Of a stretch of 14,237 nucleotides of DNA, positions 5,600 to 12,870 are shown in pieces; the first letter of the stretch is position 1; the number at the start of each line of letters is the position of its first letter. The notes beneath the pieces are model-generated. The model was not told the origin of the DNA, did not search any database, and saw nothing but the letters and a program-made list of their open reading frames with translations. Source of the DNA: Bacillota bacterium (GTDB lineage Bacteria; Bacillota; Clostridia; Oscillospirales; Acutalibacteraceae); assembly GCA_023417635.1 (NCBI GenBank), contig JAEZFF010000084.1, forward strand, positions 1 through 14,237, given 5' to 3'. A program made the position numbers and the translations under genes.

Positions 5600-7558
5600 A
5601 TGTGTGGAATAGCAGGTTTCTGCGATTACGGCACCGATTTTACTGAAGAAGCGCCTTTTCTCGGCCGTCTTGTGCGCCGGATGGGGAATACATTAAAGCA
5701 CCGGGGCCCTGATGAAGACGGTGTTTTTCTTTCCGGTCATACTGCGTTTGCGCACCAGCGCCTTGCCGTTGTGGACATAGCAGGCGGCAAACAGCCGATG
5801 ACGGCATACATGGGCGGCTACCGCTGTACCATCGTTTACAACGGAGAACTTTACAACAGCCGCGAACTTCGGCAGGAGCTGGAAACGGCTGGCTATCTGT
5901 TTGAAACGGACAGCGACACTGAAGTCCTGCTGAAATGCTATATGCACTTCGGAGCGGAGTGCGCCAGAAAATTAAACGGCATCTATGCTTTTGCAATCGA
6001 TGATGAGAAAAACAACCGCTGTTTTCTCTGCCGTGACCGATTCGGTGTAAAGCCGCTGTTTTACACCATAGCAGGCGAACGGCTCGTGTTTGGCTCTGAA
6101 ATCAAAGCACTGTTCGAGTACCCAGGCATTGTTCCGGTGATTGACCGGCAGGGGCTGTGTGAGGTATTCGGCATTGGCCCCGCAAGGACTGCCGGCGTTG
6201 GTGTATTCAAGGGAATCCATGAGCTGAAACCCGGTGAATATGCCTTTTTTGACCGCAGCGGGCTGCACCTGCACCAATATTTTAAGCTGGAAAGTTACGA
6301 GCACCCCGACAGCTACGAAGACACTGTGAAACATGTTCGCTACCTTGTGGAAGACGCCGTTACACGGCAGCTTATTTCGGATGTCCCCCTATGCACTTTT
6401 CTTTCCGGTGGGCTGGATTCCAGCGTGATAACCGCGCTTGCGGCGCGGGAATACAACAAAAGCGGAAGAAAGCTTTCGACTTATTCCTTTGATTTTGCTG
6501 GGAACAAACGCTATTTTCACCCCACCGCATACCAGCCGGATGCCGATGAGCCCTGGGCAAGCAGAATGGCACAATACTGCAGCACAGACCATACGGAACT
6601 GATTTGCGACAACGTAAGCCAGGCAGACTGCCTGTACGACGCTGTTGATGCGAAAGACCTCCCTGGCATGGCGGATGTGGACTCTTCCCTTCTGTATTTC
6701 TGCAAGCTTGTAAAGCAAAAGCACAAAGTTGCCGTCTGCGGCGAATGCGCGGATGAAATCTTTGGCGGATACCCGTGGTTCCACAAAAAAGAAGCCTTTG
6801 AAGGGCATTGTTTTCCCTGGTCACCAGACCTTACAGTTCGCACCCATCTGCTGAAACCCGACCTCCTTGATGTATTGAAAATTGAGCAATATGTGAACCA
6901 GCGGTACGAAGAATCGATTGCAGAAGTGCCTGCGCTGGAAGGTGAAGACCCGCAGGAAAAACGGCGCAGAGAAATTTCGTGGCTCAACATTCGCTGGTTT
7001 ATGTCCACTTTATTGGACAGAAAAGACCGAATGAGCATGGCAAGCGGGCTGGAAGTCCGTGTGCCATATGCCGACCACCGGATTGTAGAATATGTTTTCA
7101 ATGCTCCTTGGTCGTTTAAATGCCACAACGGAGAAGTAAAGTCCCTGCTGCGAGACGCCGCCGTGCCATGGCTGCCGGAAGACGTGCGTCTGCGCAAAAA
7201 GAGCCCTTACCCGAAAACGCATAACCCTGGTTACGAAACCCTGCTGCGCAGCCGTCTCGGCGCAGTAATGGCCGACAGCAGCGAGCCGCTTCACACACTG
7301 GTGGATGGCACTGAAGTTCAGAAGCTGCTGACTGAAAAATCGGATTACGGCAAGCCTTGGTTCGGGCAGTTAATGGCGGGCCCGCAGATGATGGCTTACC
7401 TGATTGAAATTAACTACTGGCTGAAAAAATACGACATACGGCTGCAGCTGAAATGCGCAAAGCCGGCCGGAGCTTCCGCTCCGGCCGTCTTTCAGTTTTC
7501 AGTGTTTCGCTGTGCCAAACAGCTTCTTCACAATTTCTTCCGTGTGCATACTGCGTGA
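5600..7558 (+). CDS. asnB: Glutamine-hydrolysing asparagine synthetase B, with abnormal C-terminal extension
   Basis: Makes asparagine from aspartate, ATP and glutamine-derived ammonia in the cytoplasm. The start is fixed by chemistry: the ATG at 5600 is followed by Cys2 (MCGIAGF), the nucleophile freed by Met removal, and by AAGGAGG at 5585-5591; an in-frame ATG at 5576 would bury this Cys. The class II glutaminase domain (about 1-200) shows HRGPDED near 34-40 and NGELYN near 81-86; the synthetase domain has the ATP-pyrophosphatase loop SGGLDSS at 269-275 and continues to INYWLKKYDIRL. Family members usually end about there, near 615-620 residues. Here the frame continues to 652: residues 619-652 are translated from the terminator hairpin and from the antisense of the last 60 nt of murF. 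A stop changed to TGC at 7454-7456 would explain this. Its own promoter is unclear; TATTAT at 5567-5572 is a weak -10 candidate. Confidence 0.95.
   Translation: MCGIAGFCDYGTDFTEEAPFLGRLVRRMGNTLKHRGPDEDGVFLSGHTAFAHQRLAVVDIAGGKQPMTAYMGGYRCTIVYNGELYNSRELRQELETAGYLFETDSDTEVLLKCYMHFGAECARKLNGIYAFAIDDEKNNRCFLCRDRFGVKPLFYTIAGERLVFGSEIKALFEYPGIVPVIDRQGLCEVFGIGPARTAGVGVFKGIHELKPGEYAFFDRSGLHLHQYFKLESYEHPDSYEDTVKHVRYLVEDAVTRQLISDVPLCTFLSGGLDSSVITALAAREYNKSGRKLSTYSFDFAGNKRYFHPTAYQPDADEPWASRMAQYCSTDHTELICDNVSQADCLYDAVDAKDLPGMADVDSSLLYFCKLVKQKHKVAVCGECADEIFGGYPWFHKKEAFEGHCFPWSPDLTVRTHLLKPDLLDVLKIEQYVNQRYEESIAEVPALEGEDPQEKRRREISWLNIRWFMSTLLDRKDRMSMASGLEVRVPYADHRIVEYVFNAPWSFKCHNGEVKSLLRDAAVPWLPEDVRLRKKSPYPKTHNPGYETLLRSRLGAVMADSSEPLHTLVDGTEVQKLLTEKSDYGKPWFGQLMAGPQMMAYLIEINYWLKKYDIRLQLKCAKPAGASAPAVFQFSVFRCAKQLLHNFFRVHTA
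7464..7500 (+). terminator. Terminator hairpin lying inside the asnB reading frame
   Basis: A perfect 10-bp GC-rich stem, CGGCCGGAGC (7464-7473) with GCTCCGGCCG (7478-7487), has the tetraloop TTCC and is followed by TCTTTCAGTTTTC. The U-run is interrupted, so strength is uncertain. It lies between convergent asnB and murF, where a terminator is expected, yet it is within the open asnB frame. In the minus direction the following bases are only GGCTTTG, a poor U-run for murF. Confidence 0.7.
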
Positions 7559-8881
7559 ACCTTTAATCAAGACCGTATCACCCGGCATAAGGCTCCGATG
7601 CAAAATTTCCGCCGCTTCCTCATTTGTTTTGCAGACACAGCATTTTAATTTTGGACTGACGGAAAGCGCGCCCTCGGCAATCGCTTTAGCCTCTTCCCCA
7701 ACCGTAACCAAAATATCCACACCGGACTTTGCAGCAAATTCTCCTACGCTAAAATGGCCCTGCCGGGCAAAGTCCCCCAGTTCCAGCATATCTGCCAGCA
7801 CGGCAATCCTGCGGCCGGTATGGCGGCCGCACAATACGCTCAGGCTGCTCTTTGCTGCATCTGGGCTGGAATTGTAGGAATCGTCTATAATGGTGACACC
7901 GCCTGCCTCGCTTATCTGCATCCGGCTGGAAAGTGTATGGCAAGTTTCCAGTTTAGCCGCGGCCGCTTTCAGCGGAACACCGACCTGTGCCGCTGCAGCA
8001 AGGCCCGCCAAGGCATCCAGCACACAATGCCTCCCCGGCACCGGAAGATGAATCTTCCCCGTATCACCCGTCGGCGCAGTATAGCAAAAATCGGACGCCT
8101 CTGCGCCTACGCGGACGTTTTCCGCCCGAAAATCGCACCACGGCTGTGTACCGTAAAATACCGTACGGTATGGCAGTTTTCCGCGAAGTTCCGCCAGCAG
8201 GCGGTCGTCGCCATTCAGAATCAACACAGAGTTTTTCTGAAAACAATCGGTAATGTGAAGCTTTTCGCTCCGGATATTCTCCTGCGTTTTCAAGTTGCCA
8301 ATGTGGGAAAGGCCTATGTTGGTCATCACCGCATAATTCGGCGCGGCAACCGCGGCAATGCGGCTCATTTCACCGAATTCGCTCATACCCATCTCTACAA
8401 CGGCAGCATCATACTCCGGCGAAAGGCGCAGTATAGTAAGCGGAAGGCCAAGCTGGCTGTTCTGGTTGCCTTCCGTCTTCATGACATTTTTCCCTGCTGA
8501 AAGAGCAAGAGCAGTCATTTCCTTTGTTGTTGTCTTTCCCACGCTCCCCGTAATGCCAACGACAGGGCCTGTGAAACGCTTCCGCCACATGGCTGCTGTT
8601 TTCTGAAGTGCTTCCACCGTGTTATCCACAGCAATGCGCAGCCCGGTGCCCGGCGTATCATTTTCACGGCCGCGGTTGATAAAAGACGCCGCCGCGCCGG
8701 ACGCAAACGCCTTTCCTACATAGCGGTGTGCATCCGTCCGTTCCCCAACAATCGGCACAAACAGTGTGCCGGGTTTTACAGCGCGGCTGTCGATGCAGAA
8801 AGAAGTAATCTCCGTCTGTGGATCGCCGTTTAAAATCTGCCCGCCGCAGGCCCGTGCAATTTCTTCCGCTGTCATTTTCAT
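7499..8881 (-). CDS. murF: UDP-N-acetylmuramoyl-tripeptide--D-alanyl-D-alanine ligase
   Basis: Adds the D-Ala-D-Ala dipeptide to UDP-MurNAc-tripeptide, the last cytoplasmic step of the stem peptide. The 460-residue length is normal for the family. The N-terminal UDP-binding domain has DSRAVKPGTLFVP at about 31-43; the central Mur ligase domain carries the ATP loop GITGSVGKTTTKE at 109-121, EGNQNSQLGLPL at 137-148 and IGLSHIGNL at 189-197; the C-terminal domain has DDSYNSSPDA at 333-342 and KGSRSM at 440-445. The start ATG at 8881 follows GGAAAGG with about 9 nt spacing; a second ATG two codons on is possible. It lies 26 bp downstream of murE and is surely in one operon with it. Its 3' end is overlapped by 60 nt of the extended asnB frame on the other strand. 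Confidence 0.96.
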   Translation of the reverse strand: MKMTAEEIARACGGQILNGDPQTEITSFCIDSRAVKPGTLFVPIVGERTDAHRYVGKAFASGAAASFINRGRENDTPGTGLRIAVDNTVEALQKTAAMWRKRFTGPVVGITGSVGKTTTKEMTALALSAGKNVMKTEGNQNSQLGLPLTILRLSPEYDAAVVEMGMSEFGEMSRIAAVAAPNYAVMTNIGLSHIGNLKTQENIRSEKLHITDCFQKNSVLILNGDDRLLAELRGKLPYRTVFYGTQPWCDFRAENVRVGAEASDFCYTAPTGDTGKIHLPVPGRHCVLDALAGLAAAAQVGVPLKAAAAKLETCHTLSSRMQISEAGGVTIIDDSYNSSPDAAKSSLSVLCGRHTGRRIAVLADMLELGDFARQGHFSVGEFAAKSGVDILVTVGEEAKAIAEGALSVSPKLKCCVCKTNEEAAEILHRSLMPGDTVLIKGSRSMHTEEIVKKLFGTAKH

Positions 8882-8907
8882 AAAATCAGGCCTTTCCTTT
8901 TGTGAAT

Positions 8908-10362
8908 TTACAGTTTTCCAGCAATAATGTCTGCAACAACTTCCCGCTCATCCAGGTGGTATTTTACGCCGCGGATTTCCTGGTAATCTTCGTGGCCTTT
9001 GCCAGCCAGCACAATAATGTCGCCATCCTGCGCATTTTCCATGCAATACCGGATTGCCTTCTTCCGGTCCGGAATGACAACATATTTCCCGCTGGTGCGC
9101 TCCAGGCCAACTTTTATATCCGCAATAATGTCCATGACATCTTCAAAGCGGGAATTGTCTGCCGTAATGACGGAAAGGTCGGCCAGCTTGCCGCTCATTT
9201 CGCCCATCTCAAAGCGGCGGGAACGAGCGCGGTTTCCTCCTGCCCCAAAGAGGCAGATCAGGCGGTTCGGGTGGTACTCCCGCAGAGTCGTAAGAATATT
9301 TTTCATACTTAGGGCATTGTGCGCATAATCAATAAGAAGGGTGTAATTACCCGGAACGGGTACCGGTTCCACGCGGCCCTTAACCTTTACCGTGTCAAGC
9401 CCTTTTCGCACAGCCTCTTCCGTTACCCCAAAATGCAGGCATACAGCAATCGCCCCCAGCGCGTTGTAAACGCTGAAGCGCCCCGGTATACGGACATCGA
9501 CGCCATAGGAAACACGTCCGCCCAGCTCAAAGTGGACACCAATGTAACCGGGGCGTGAAATCAGCTGGTCACCGGAAGCGCGAAGCTCCGCCTCCGTGCC
9601 GAAGCCATATGTTTCCACTGCACAGGTATGACCCTGTGCCACTCCCTGCCAGCTGGCATCATCAATATTGAAAATGCCGGTTTTACAGCGACGGAATAAA
9701 AGGCTCTTGCACTGCATATACTCTTTGACGTCTTTATGCTCTTTCCCGCCAATATGATCCGGTGAAAAATTAGTGAAAAGCCCGTAGTCAAACAAAATGC
9801 CATCGACTCTGTGGTCTTTCAGCCCGATGGACGATGCTTCCAGCACGGCGGCTTTGCATCCCGCATCCGCCATCATACGCAGGTATTTCTGCACATCATA
9901 GGACTCTGGCGTTGTGTTGTCCGTTTTAATTACGGTATCGCCGAAAACCGCACCGATGGTGCCAATCACTCCCGTTTTGATGCCGCCCGCTTCAAGGATA
10001 GAGCGTATCATGTAGGAAGTTGTTGTTTTTCCTTTCGTTCCGGTGATGCCGACAACCGTCATTTCCTCTGCAGGGTGATGAAACCATGCAGCTGCAACCT
10101 GCGCCATCGCAATACGTGTATCATCTACCAGCACAAGCACCGCACCCGCACACTCCACCGGCTTCTGTGCAAGGACTGCCACCGCACCCGCAGCTGCAGC
10201 GGCACCCGCAAACTCATGGCTGTCGACAGAAGAGCCACACAGGCAGATAAACAAGCTCCCCTTGCGCACTTTGCGGGAATCATAAACAACATCTTCTATT
10301 TCAACATCCAGTGGTCCGCTGCAGCTGTACTGCAGTCCGCTCAGCAAATCTTTCAGCAGCAT
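8908..10362 (-). CDS. murE: UDP-N-acetylmuramoyl-tripeptide synthetase, MurE
   Basis: Adds the third amino acid (meso-diaminopimelate or L-lysine) to UDP-MurNAc-L-Ala-D-Glu. The ATG at 10362 follows a strong AGGAGGG; a longer frame to 10446 would include promoter sequence. Of 484 residues, the N-terminal domain has YDSRKVRKGSLF at 27-38, the central domain the ATP loop GITGTKGKTTT at 105-115, NTTPES at 149-154 and the probable carbamylated Lys219 in CKSLLF, and the C-terminal domain DYAHN at 345-349, GAGGNR at 373-378, DNSR at 402-405 and GKGHED at 455-460. The amino-acid selectivity motif is DNPR in diaminopimelate enzymes; DNSR keeps the Arg, so diaminopimelate is likelier than lysine, but this is inference. 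Another departure is EASSIGL where EVSSHAL is usual. First gene of the murE-murF operon; mraY and murD are not adjacent. Confidence 0.95.
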   Translation of the reverse strand: MLLKDLLSGLQYSCSGPLDVEIEDVVYDSRKVRKGSLFICLCGSSVDSHEFAGAAAAAGAVAVLAQKPVECAGAVLVLVDDTRIAMAQVAAAWFHHPAEEMTVVGITGTKGKTTTSYMIRSILEAGGIKTGVIGTIGAVFGDTVIKTDNTTPESYDVQKYLRMMADAGCKAAVLEASSIGLKDHRVDGILFDYGLFTNFSPDHIGGKEHKDVKEYMQCKSLLFRRCKTGIFNIDDASWQGVAQGHTCAVETYGFGTEAELRASGDQLISRPGYIGVHFELGGRVSYGVDVRIPGRFSVYNALGAIAVCLHFGVTEEAVRKGLDTVKVKGRVEPVPVPGNYTLLIDYAHNALSMKNILTTLREYHPNRLICLFGAGGNRARSRRFEMGEMSGKLADLSVITADNSRFEDVMDIIADIKVGLERTSGKYVVIPDRKKAIRYCMENAQDGDIIVLAGKGHEDYQEIRGVKYHLDEREVVADIIAGKL

Positions 10363-10417
10363 AAAATCCCTCCTGTTTTTGGGAAGCGCGGCGGCTCTCC
10401 GCAGGCTCCCGGTTATG

Positions 10418-10446
10418 ATGATACAATAGTTGAGAAAACCTGTCAA
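10418..10446 (-). promoter_or_regulatory. Sigma-A promoter of murE-murF
   Basis: On the minus strand a consensus -35 TTGACA (10446-10441), a 17-bp spacer and -10 TATCAT (10423-10418). Transcription would begin near 10411, about 49 nt before the murE ATG. The -35 is a perfect match, so expression is expected to be strong and probably constitutive. Confidence 0.85.
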
Positions 10447-10559
10447 TCGAATTTCATCGAAGATTCCTTTGGCAAAAATTTTTTAAGAAATTTTCTTCCC
10501 CAGTGCAATCATTTTCATCACATTTCATAATAAAGTTTAATATTTATTTGTCTGGTTTT

Positions 10560-10615
10560 TTGACATTCAGTCTGTTTTGTATAGATACATTTTTCCGCTG
10601 AGATGGTATTATAAT
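10560..10615 (+). promoter_or_regulatory. Promoter region of the radical SAM gene (two candidate cores)
   Basis: Two candidates are visible. A perfect -35 TTGACA (10560-10565) has only a poor -10, TAGATA (10582-10587), at 16 bp. A perfect -10 TATAAT (10610-10615) has only a poor -35, TACATT (10586-10591), at 18 bp. The second would start transcription near 10622 and give a leader of about 47 nt. The sequence to the left (10447-10559) is AT-rich with no gene that I can see. Confidence 0.5.
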
Positions 10616-10668
10616 AGAGTATTCTGAAAAGTCGGCTTCACGGCAGACTGAAAAAGGAGAGAGTAAAC

Positions 10669-12090
10669 ATGGGCACAATGAGTGAAAAACTGGAAGCTTT
10701 CGGAATGAAAAAGGTACTGGACTACCTTGACGGCAACCCGCAGGAAAACGTGCCGAAGGCCGTTGCATGGCTCCGGAAACTCGACCGGGAAGGCCTATAC
10801 ACCAACACCTTTAACATGCTTGATGAGTTTATGACCGACCCAAACAATAACTGGAATAAGCTCATCAGCAGCATGTATACAGATATTGATGACGGCGTGC
10901 GCCGCACGATGTTTGAAAACTTCATCGTGAATTCTGCCATTATTGGAATGCAGCGGAAAGAAAAAGTCGAAAACAAATACGACTGCAACGTTCCGTGGGC
11001 CATCCTGATGGACCCAACTTCTGCATGCAACCTGCACTGCACCGGCTGCTGGGCTGCCGAATACGGCAATAAGCTAAACCTGAGTTATGAACAGCTCGAC
11101 GACATTGTGCGCCAGGGCCGCGAACTTGGCACATTTATGTACATATTCTCCGGCGGTGAGCCGCTGGTGCGCAAAGACGACATTATCCGTCTTTGTGAAA
11201 AATACAGCGACTGCGAATTTCTCGCTTTTACAAACAGCACGCTGATTGATGAAAAATTTGCGGACGATATGCTCCGGGTAAAGAACTTTGTTCCGGCCAT
11301 CAGCATTGAAGGCTACGAAGAACAGACCGATTTCCGCCGCGGCGAAGGCACTTACCAGAAGGTTTTGAAAGCCATGAAACTGCTGCGTGAAAAAAGGCTC
11401 CCATTCGGCGCTTCGCTGTGCTACACCAGAAAGAACGCTGAAAATATCGGCAGCGACGAGTATTTTGATTTTCTGATTGAACAGGGATGCAAATTTGCAT
11501 GGCTGTTCACCTATATGCCGGTTGGCAACGATGCCGTGCCGGACCTGATAGCAACTGCTGAACAGCGTAAATTTATGTATGACCAGATTCGCAAATTCCG
11601 CAGCACAAAGCCAATATTTACCATGGACTTCTGGAACGACGGTGAATATGTGAACGGATGCATTGCCGGCGGCCGCAGCTACCTGCATATCAACGCAAAC
11701 GGTGACATTGAGCCTTGCGCATTCATTCACTATGCAGATTCCAACATTAAAGATAAGACCCTGCTGGAAGCATACCAGTCCCCGCTTTTCATGCAGTACC
11801 GCCGCAACCAGCCGTTTAACCGCAATATGCTGCGTCCGTGCCCTGTGCTTGACAACCCGATGCGTCTAGCGCAGATGGTCACAAAAGCCGGTGCACATTC
11901 TACCGACCTTACAAGCCCTGAAACTGCTGACGCATACTGCGCAAAGTGTGTCGATGCCGCGAAAGCATGGGCTCCTGTGGCAAAAGATATTTGGGAACAC
12001 AGCGAAGGCCGCGCGCGTTCGGAAGAAAAGCTTAAAAAGGAAACCGAACGGAAAACAGCAATTCGCGAAAAAGTCGGAAAAGCCGAATAA
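10669..12090 (+). CDS. Radical SAM protein with SPASM-like C-terminal cysteines, function unknown
   Basis: A 473-residue radical S-adenosylmethionine enzyme. A helical N-terminal region of about 100 residues precedes the core. The [4Fe-4S] motif CNLHCTGC gives C120, C124 and C127, followed by the SAM-binding GGEP at 162-165 and later core strands (FTNSTLI near 187-193, AISIEGYEE near 210-218). The C-terminal part has C331 in GCIAGG, C350 in NGDIEPC, C391 in RPCPVLDNP, and C424/C427 in CAKC, a spacing like SPASM or twitch domains that hold auxiliary Fe-S clusters. The last 35 residues are charged and helical. AGGAGAG at 10655-10661 with 7 nt spacing supports the ATG at 10669; an ATG three codons later is possible. 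SPASM proteins often modify peptides or anaerobic enzymes, but no small precursor-peptide gene is evident nearby, and I cannot name a substrate. It is divergent from murE and followed by a methyltransferase. Confidence 0.92.
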   Translation: MGTMSEKLEAFGMKKVLDYLDGNPQENVPKAVAWLRKLDREGLYTNTFNMLDEFMTDPNNNWNKLISSMYTDIDDGVRRTMFENFIVNSAIIGMQRKEKVENKYDCNVPWAILMDPTSACNLHCTGCWAAEYGNKLNLSYEQLDDIVRQGRELGTFMYIFSGGEPLVRKDDIIRLCEKYSDCEFLAFTNSTLIDEKFADDMLRVKNFVPAISIEGYEEQTDFRRGEGTYQKVLKAMKLLREKRLPFGASLCYTRKNAENIGSDEYFDFLIEQGCKFAWLFTYMPVGNDAVPDLIATAEQRKFMYDQIRKFRSTKPIFTMDFWNDGEYVNGCIAGGRSYLHINANGDIEPCAFIHYADSNIKDKTLLEAYQSPLFMQYRRNQPFNRNMLRPCPVLDNPMRLAQMVTKAGAHSTDLTSPETADAYCAKCVDAAKAWAPVAKDIWEHSEGRARSEEKLKKETERKTAIREKVGKAE

Positions 12091-12106
12091 AACAGTAAAA
12101 GATTTC

Positions 12107-12151
12107 AGCCTGCCGGTCAGTTTGAAAACTGGCCCGACAGGCTTTTGTATT
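12107..12151 (+). terminator. Terminator or attenuator hairpin between the radical SAM and methyltransferase genes
   Basis: An imperfect long stem joins AGCCTGCCGGTCAGTTT (12107-12123) with AAACTGGCCCGACAGGCT (12126-12143), with one mismatch, one bulge and one G-U pair, closed by a very small loop, and is followed by TTTTGTATT. The next base begins the methyltransferase ribosome binding site (AAGGAG, 12152-12157), so no promoter fits between this hairpin and that gene; some read-through is needed to express it. Confidence 0.7.
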
Positions 12152-12168
12152 AAGGAGAAAAAGCAGTT

Positions 12169-12819
12169 ATGGAACTGGAACTTATGGATGATTTTTTTGC
12201 AAAGCGAGCTGACGGCTATGACCGCCATATGCTGGATGAAGTTGAAGGCTGCCGGGAAGGTTACCGCAGTATGGCAGAACTGCTGCCTTCTTCCGCTAGA
12301 AATTTGCTTGATCTTGGCTGCGGAACGGGTCTTGAGCTGGAAGCAATCTTTCAGAAAATACCGGACATCGCCGTTACCGGAATTGATCTTTCGGAAACCA
12401 TGCTGAAACATCTGAAAGCAAAATATTCTGAGAAGAACATTACGCTGATTACTGGCAGTTACCTTGGCCGGGATTTTGGCTCTGAAATTTTCGACTCCGC
12501 CGTTTCTTTTGAAACAATGCATCACATGACGCACGAAGAAAAAAGTTCTGTCTATTCCGCTTTATGCAAAGCGCTGAAGCCCAGCGGAATCTACATTGAA
12601 TGTGACTTTACTGCCGCCTCTCAGCAGGAGGAGGACTCCCTTTACGCCGAAAATGAGCGCCTGCGCCGGGAGCAGAATATCCCATCTGGCGAATACTGCC
12701 ACTTTGATACTCCATGTACTGTGCAAAACCAAGGAATGCTGCTGAAACAGGCAGGATTTCAGACGGTCAGGCTTTCATGGAAAAAAGGGAATACAGCACT
12801 TTTTGTCTGTCAAAAGTAA
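12169..12819 (+). CDS. Class I SAM-dependent methyltransferase
   Basis: A 216-residue Rossmann-fold methyltransferase that uses S-adenosylmethionine; the acceptor is unknown. Motif I is LDLGCGTG at residues 47-54, the acidic end of strand 2 is GIDLSETML at 71-79, motif II/III lies around FDSAVSFETMHHM at 108-120, and KALKPSGIYIECDF (about 134-147) is the usual post-motif III strand. The N-terminal FFAKRADGYDRHM resembles the start of small-molecule methyltransferases of the UbiE/type 11 kind. The Shine-Dalgarno AAGGAG is 11 nt from the ATG, a little far; an in-frame ATG five codons later is possible. It sits 78 bp after the radical SAM gene with the hairpin between, and ends at a bidirectional terminator shared with the metallopeptidase gene. 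Confidence 0.92.
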   Translation: MELELMDDFFAKRADGYDRHMLDEVEGCREGYRSMAELLPSSARNLLDLGCGTGLELEAIFQKIPDIAVTGIDLSETMLKHLKAKYSEKNITLITGSYLGRDFGSEIFDSAVSFETMHHMTHEEKSSVYSALCKALKPSGIYIECDFTAASQQEEDSLYAENERLRREQNIPSGEYCHFDTPCTVQNQGMLLKQAGFQTVRLSWKKGNTALFVCQK

Positions 12820-12826
12820 TGAAAAA

Positions 12827-12870
12827 GATCCCGCGGCTTCCGGAAGAGGAAAGCCACGGGATCATTTTTT
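12827..12870. terminator. Bidirectional rho-independent terminator
   Basis: GATCCCGCGGCTTCC (12827-12841) pairs with GGAAAGCCACGGGATC (12848-12863) with one mismatch and one bulge. T6 (12865-12870) follows on +, and TTTTTC follows on the minus strand, so it serves the methyltransferase (stop at 12819) and the metallopeptidase (stop at 12869). Confidence 0.9.

Noticed and set aside
6517..7197. 226-codon open frame on the minus strand opposite asnB
   Set aside because: It lies wholly within asnB, has an Arg/Ser-rich low-plausibility product and no start signals.
7754..8500. 248-codon open frame on + opposite murF
   Set aside because: Antisense to the conserved murF core; no domain or ribosome binding site seen.
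10363..10446. 28-codon N-terminal extension of murE
   Set aside because: It covers the TTGACA/TATCAT promoter and leader, whereas a strong AGGAGGG precedes the ATG at 10362.
9811..10530. 239-codon open frame on + opposite murE and its promoter
   Set aside because: Antisense to murE motifs and crossing the murE promoter; the Cys/His-rich product is a codon artefact.
11074..12534. Two minus-strand open frames (218 and 222 codons) opposite the radical SAM and methyltransferase genes
   Set aside because: Both are shadows of conserved genes; the second also spans the intergenic hairpin. No start signals or domains.
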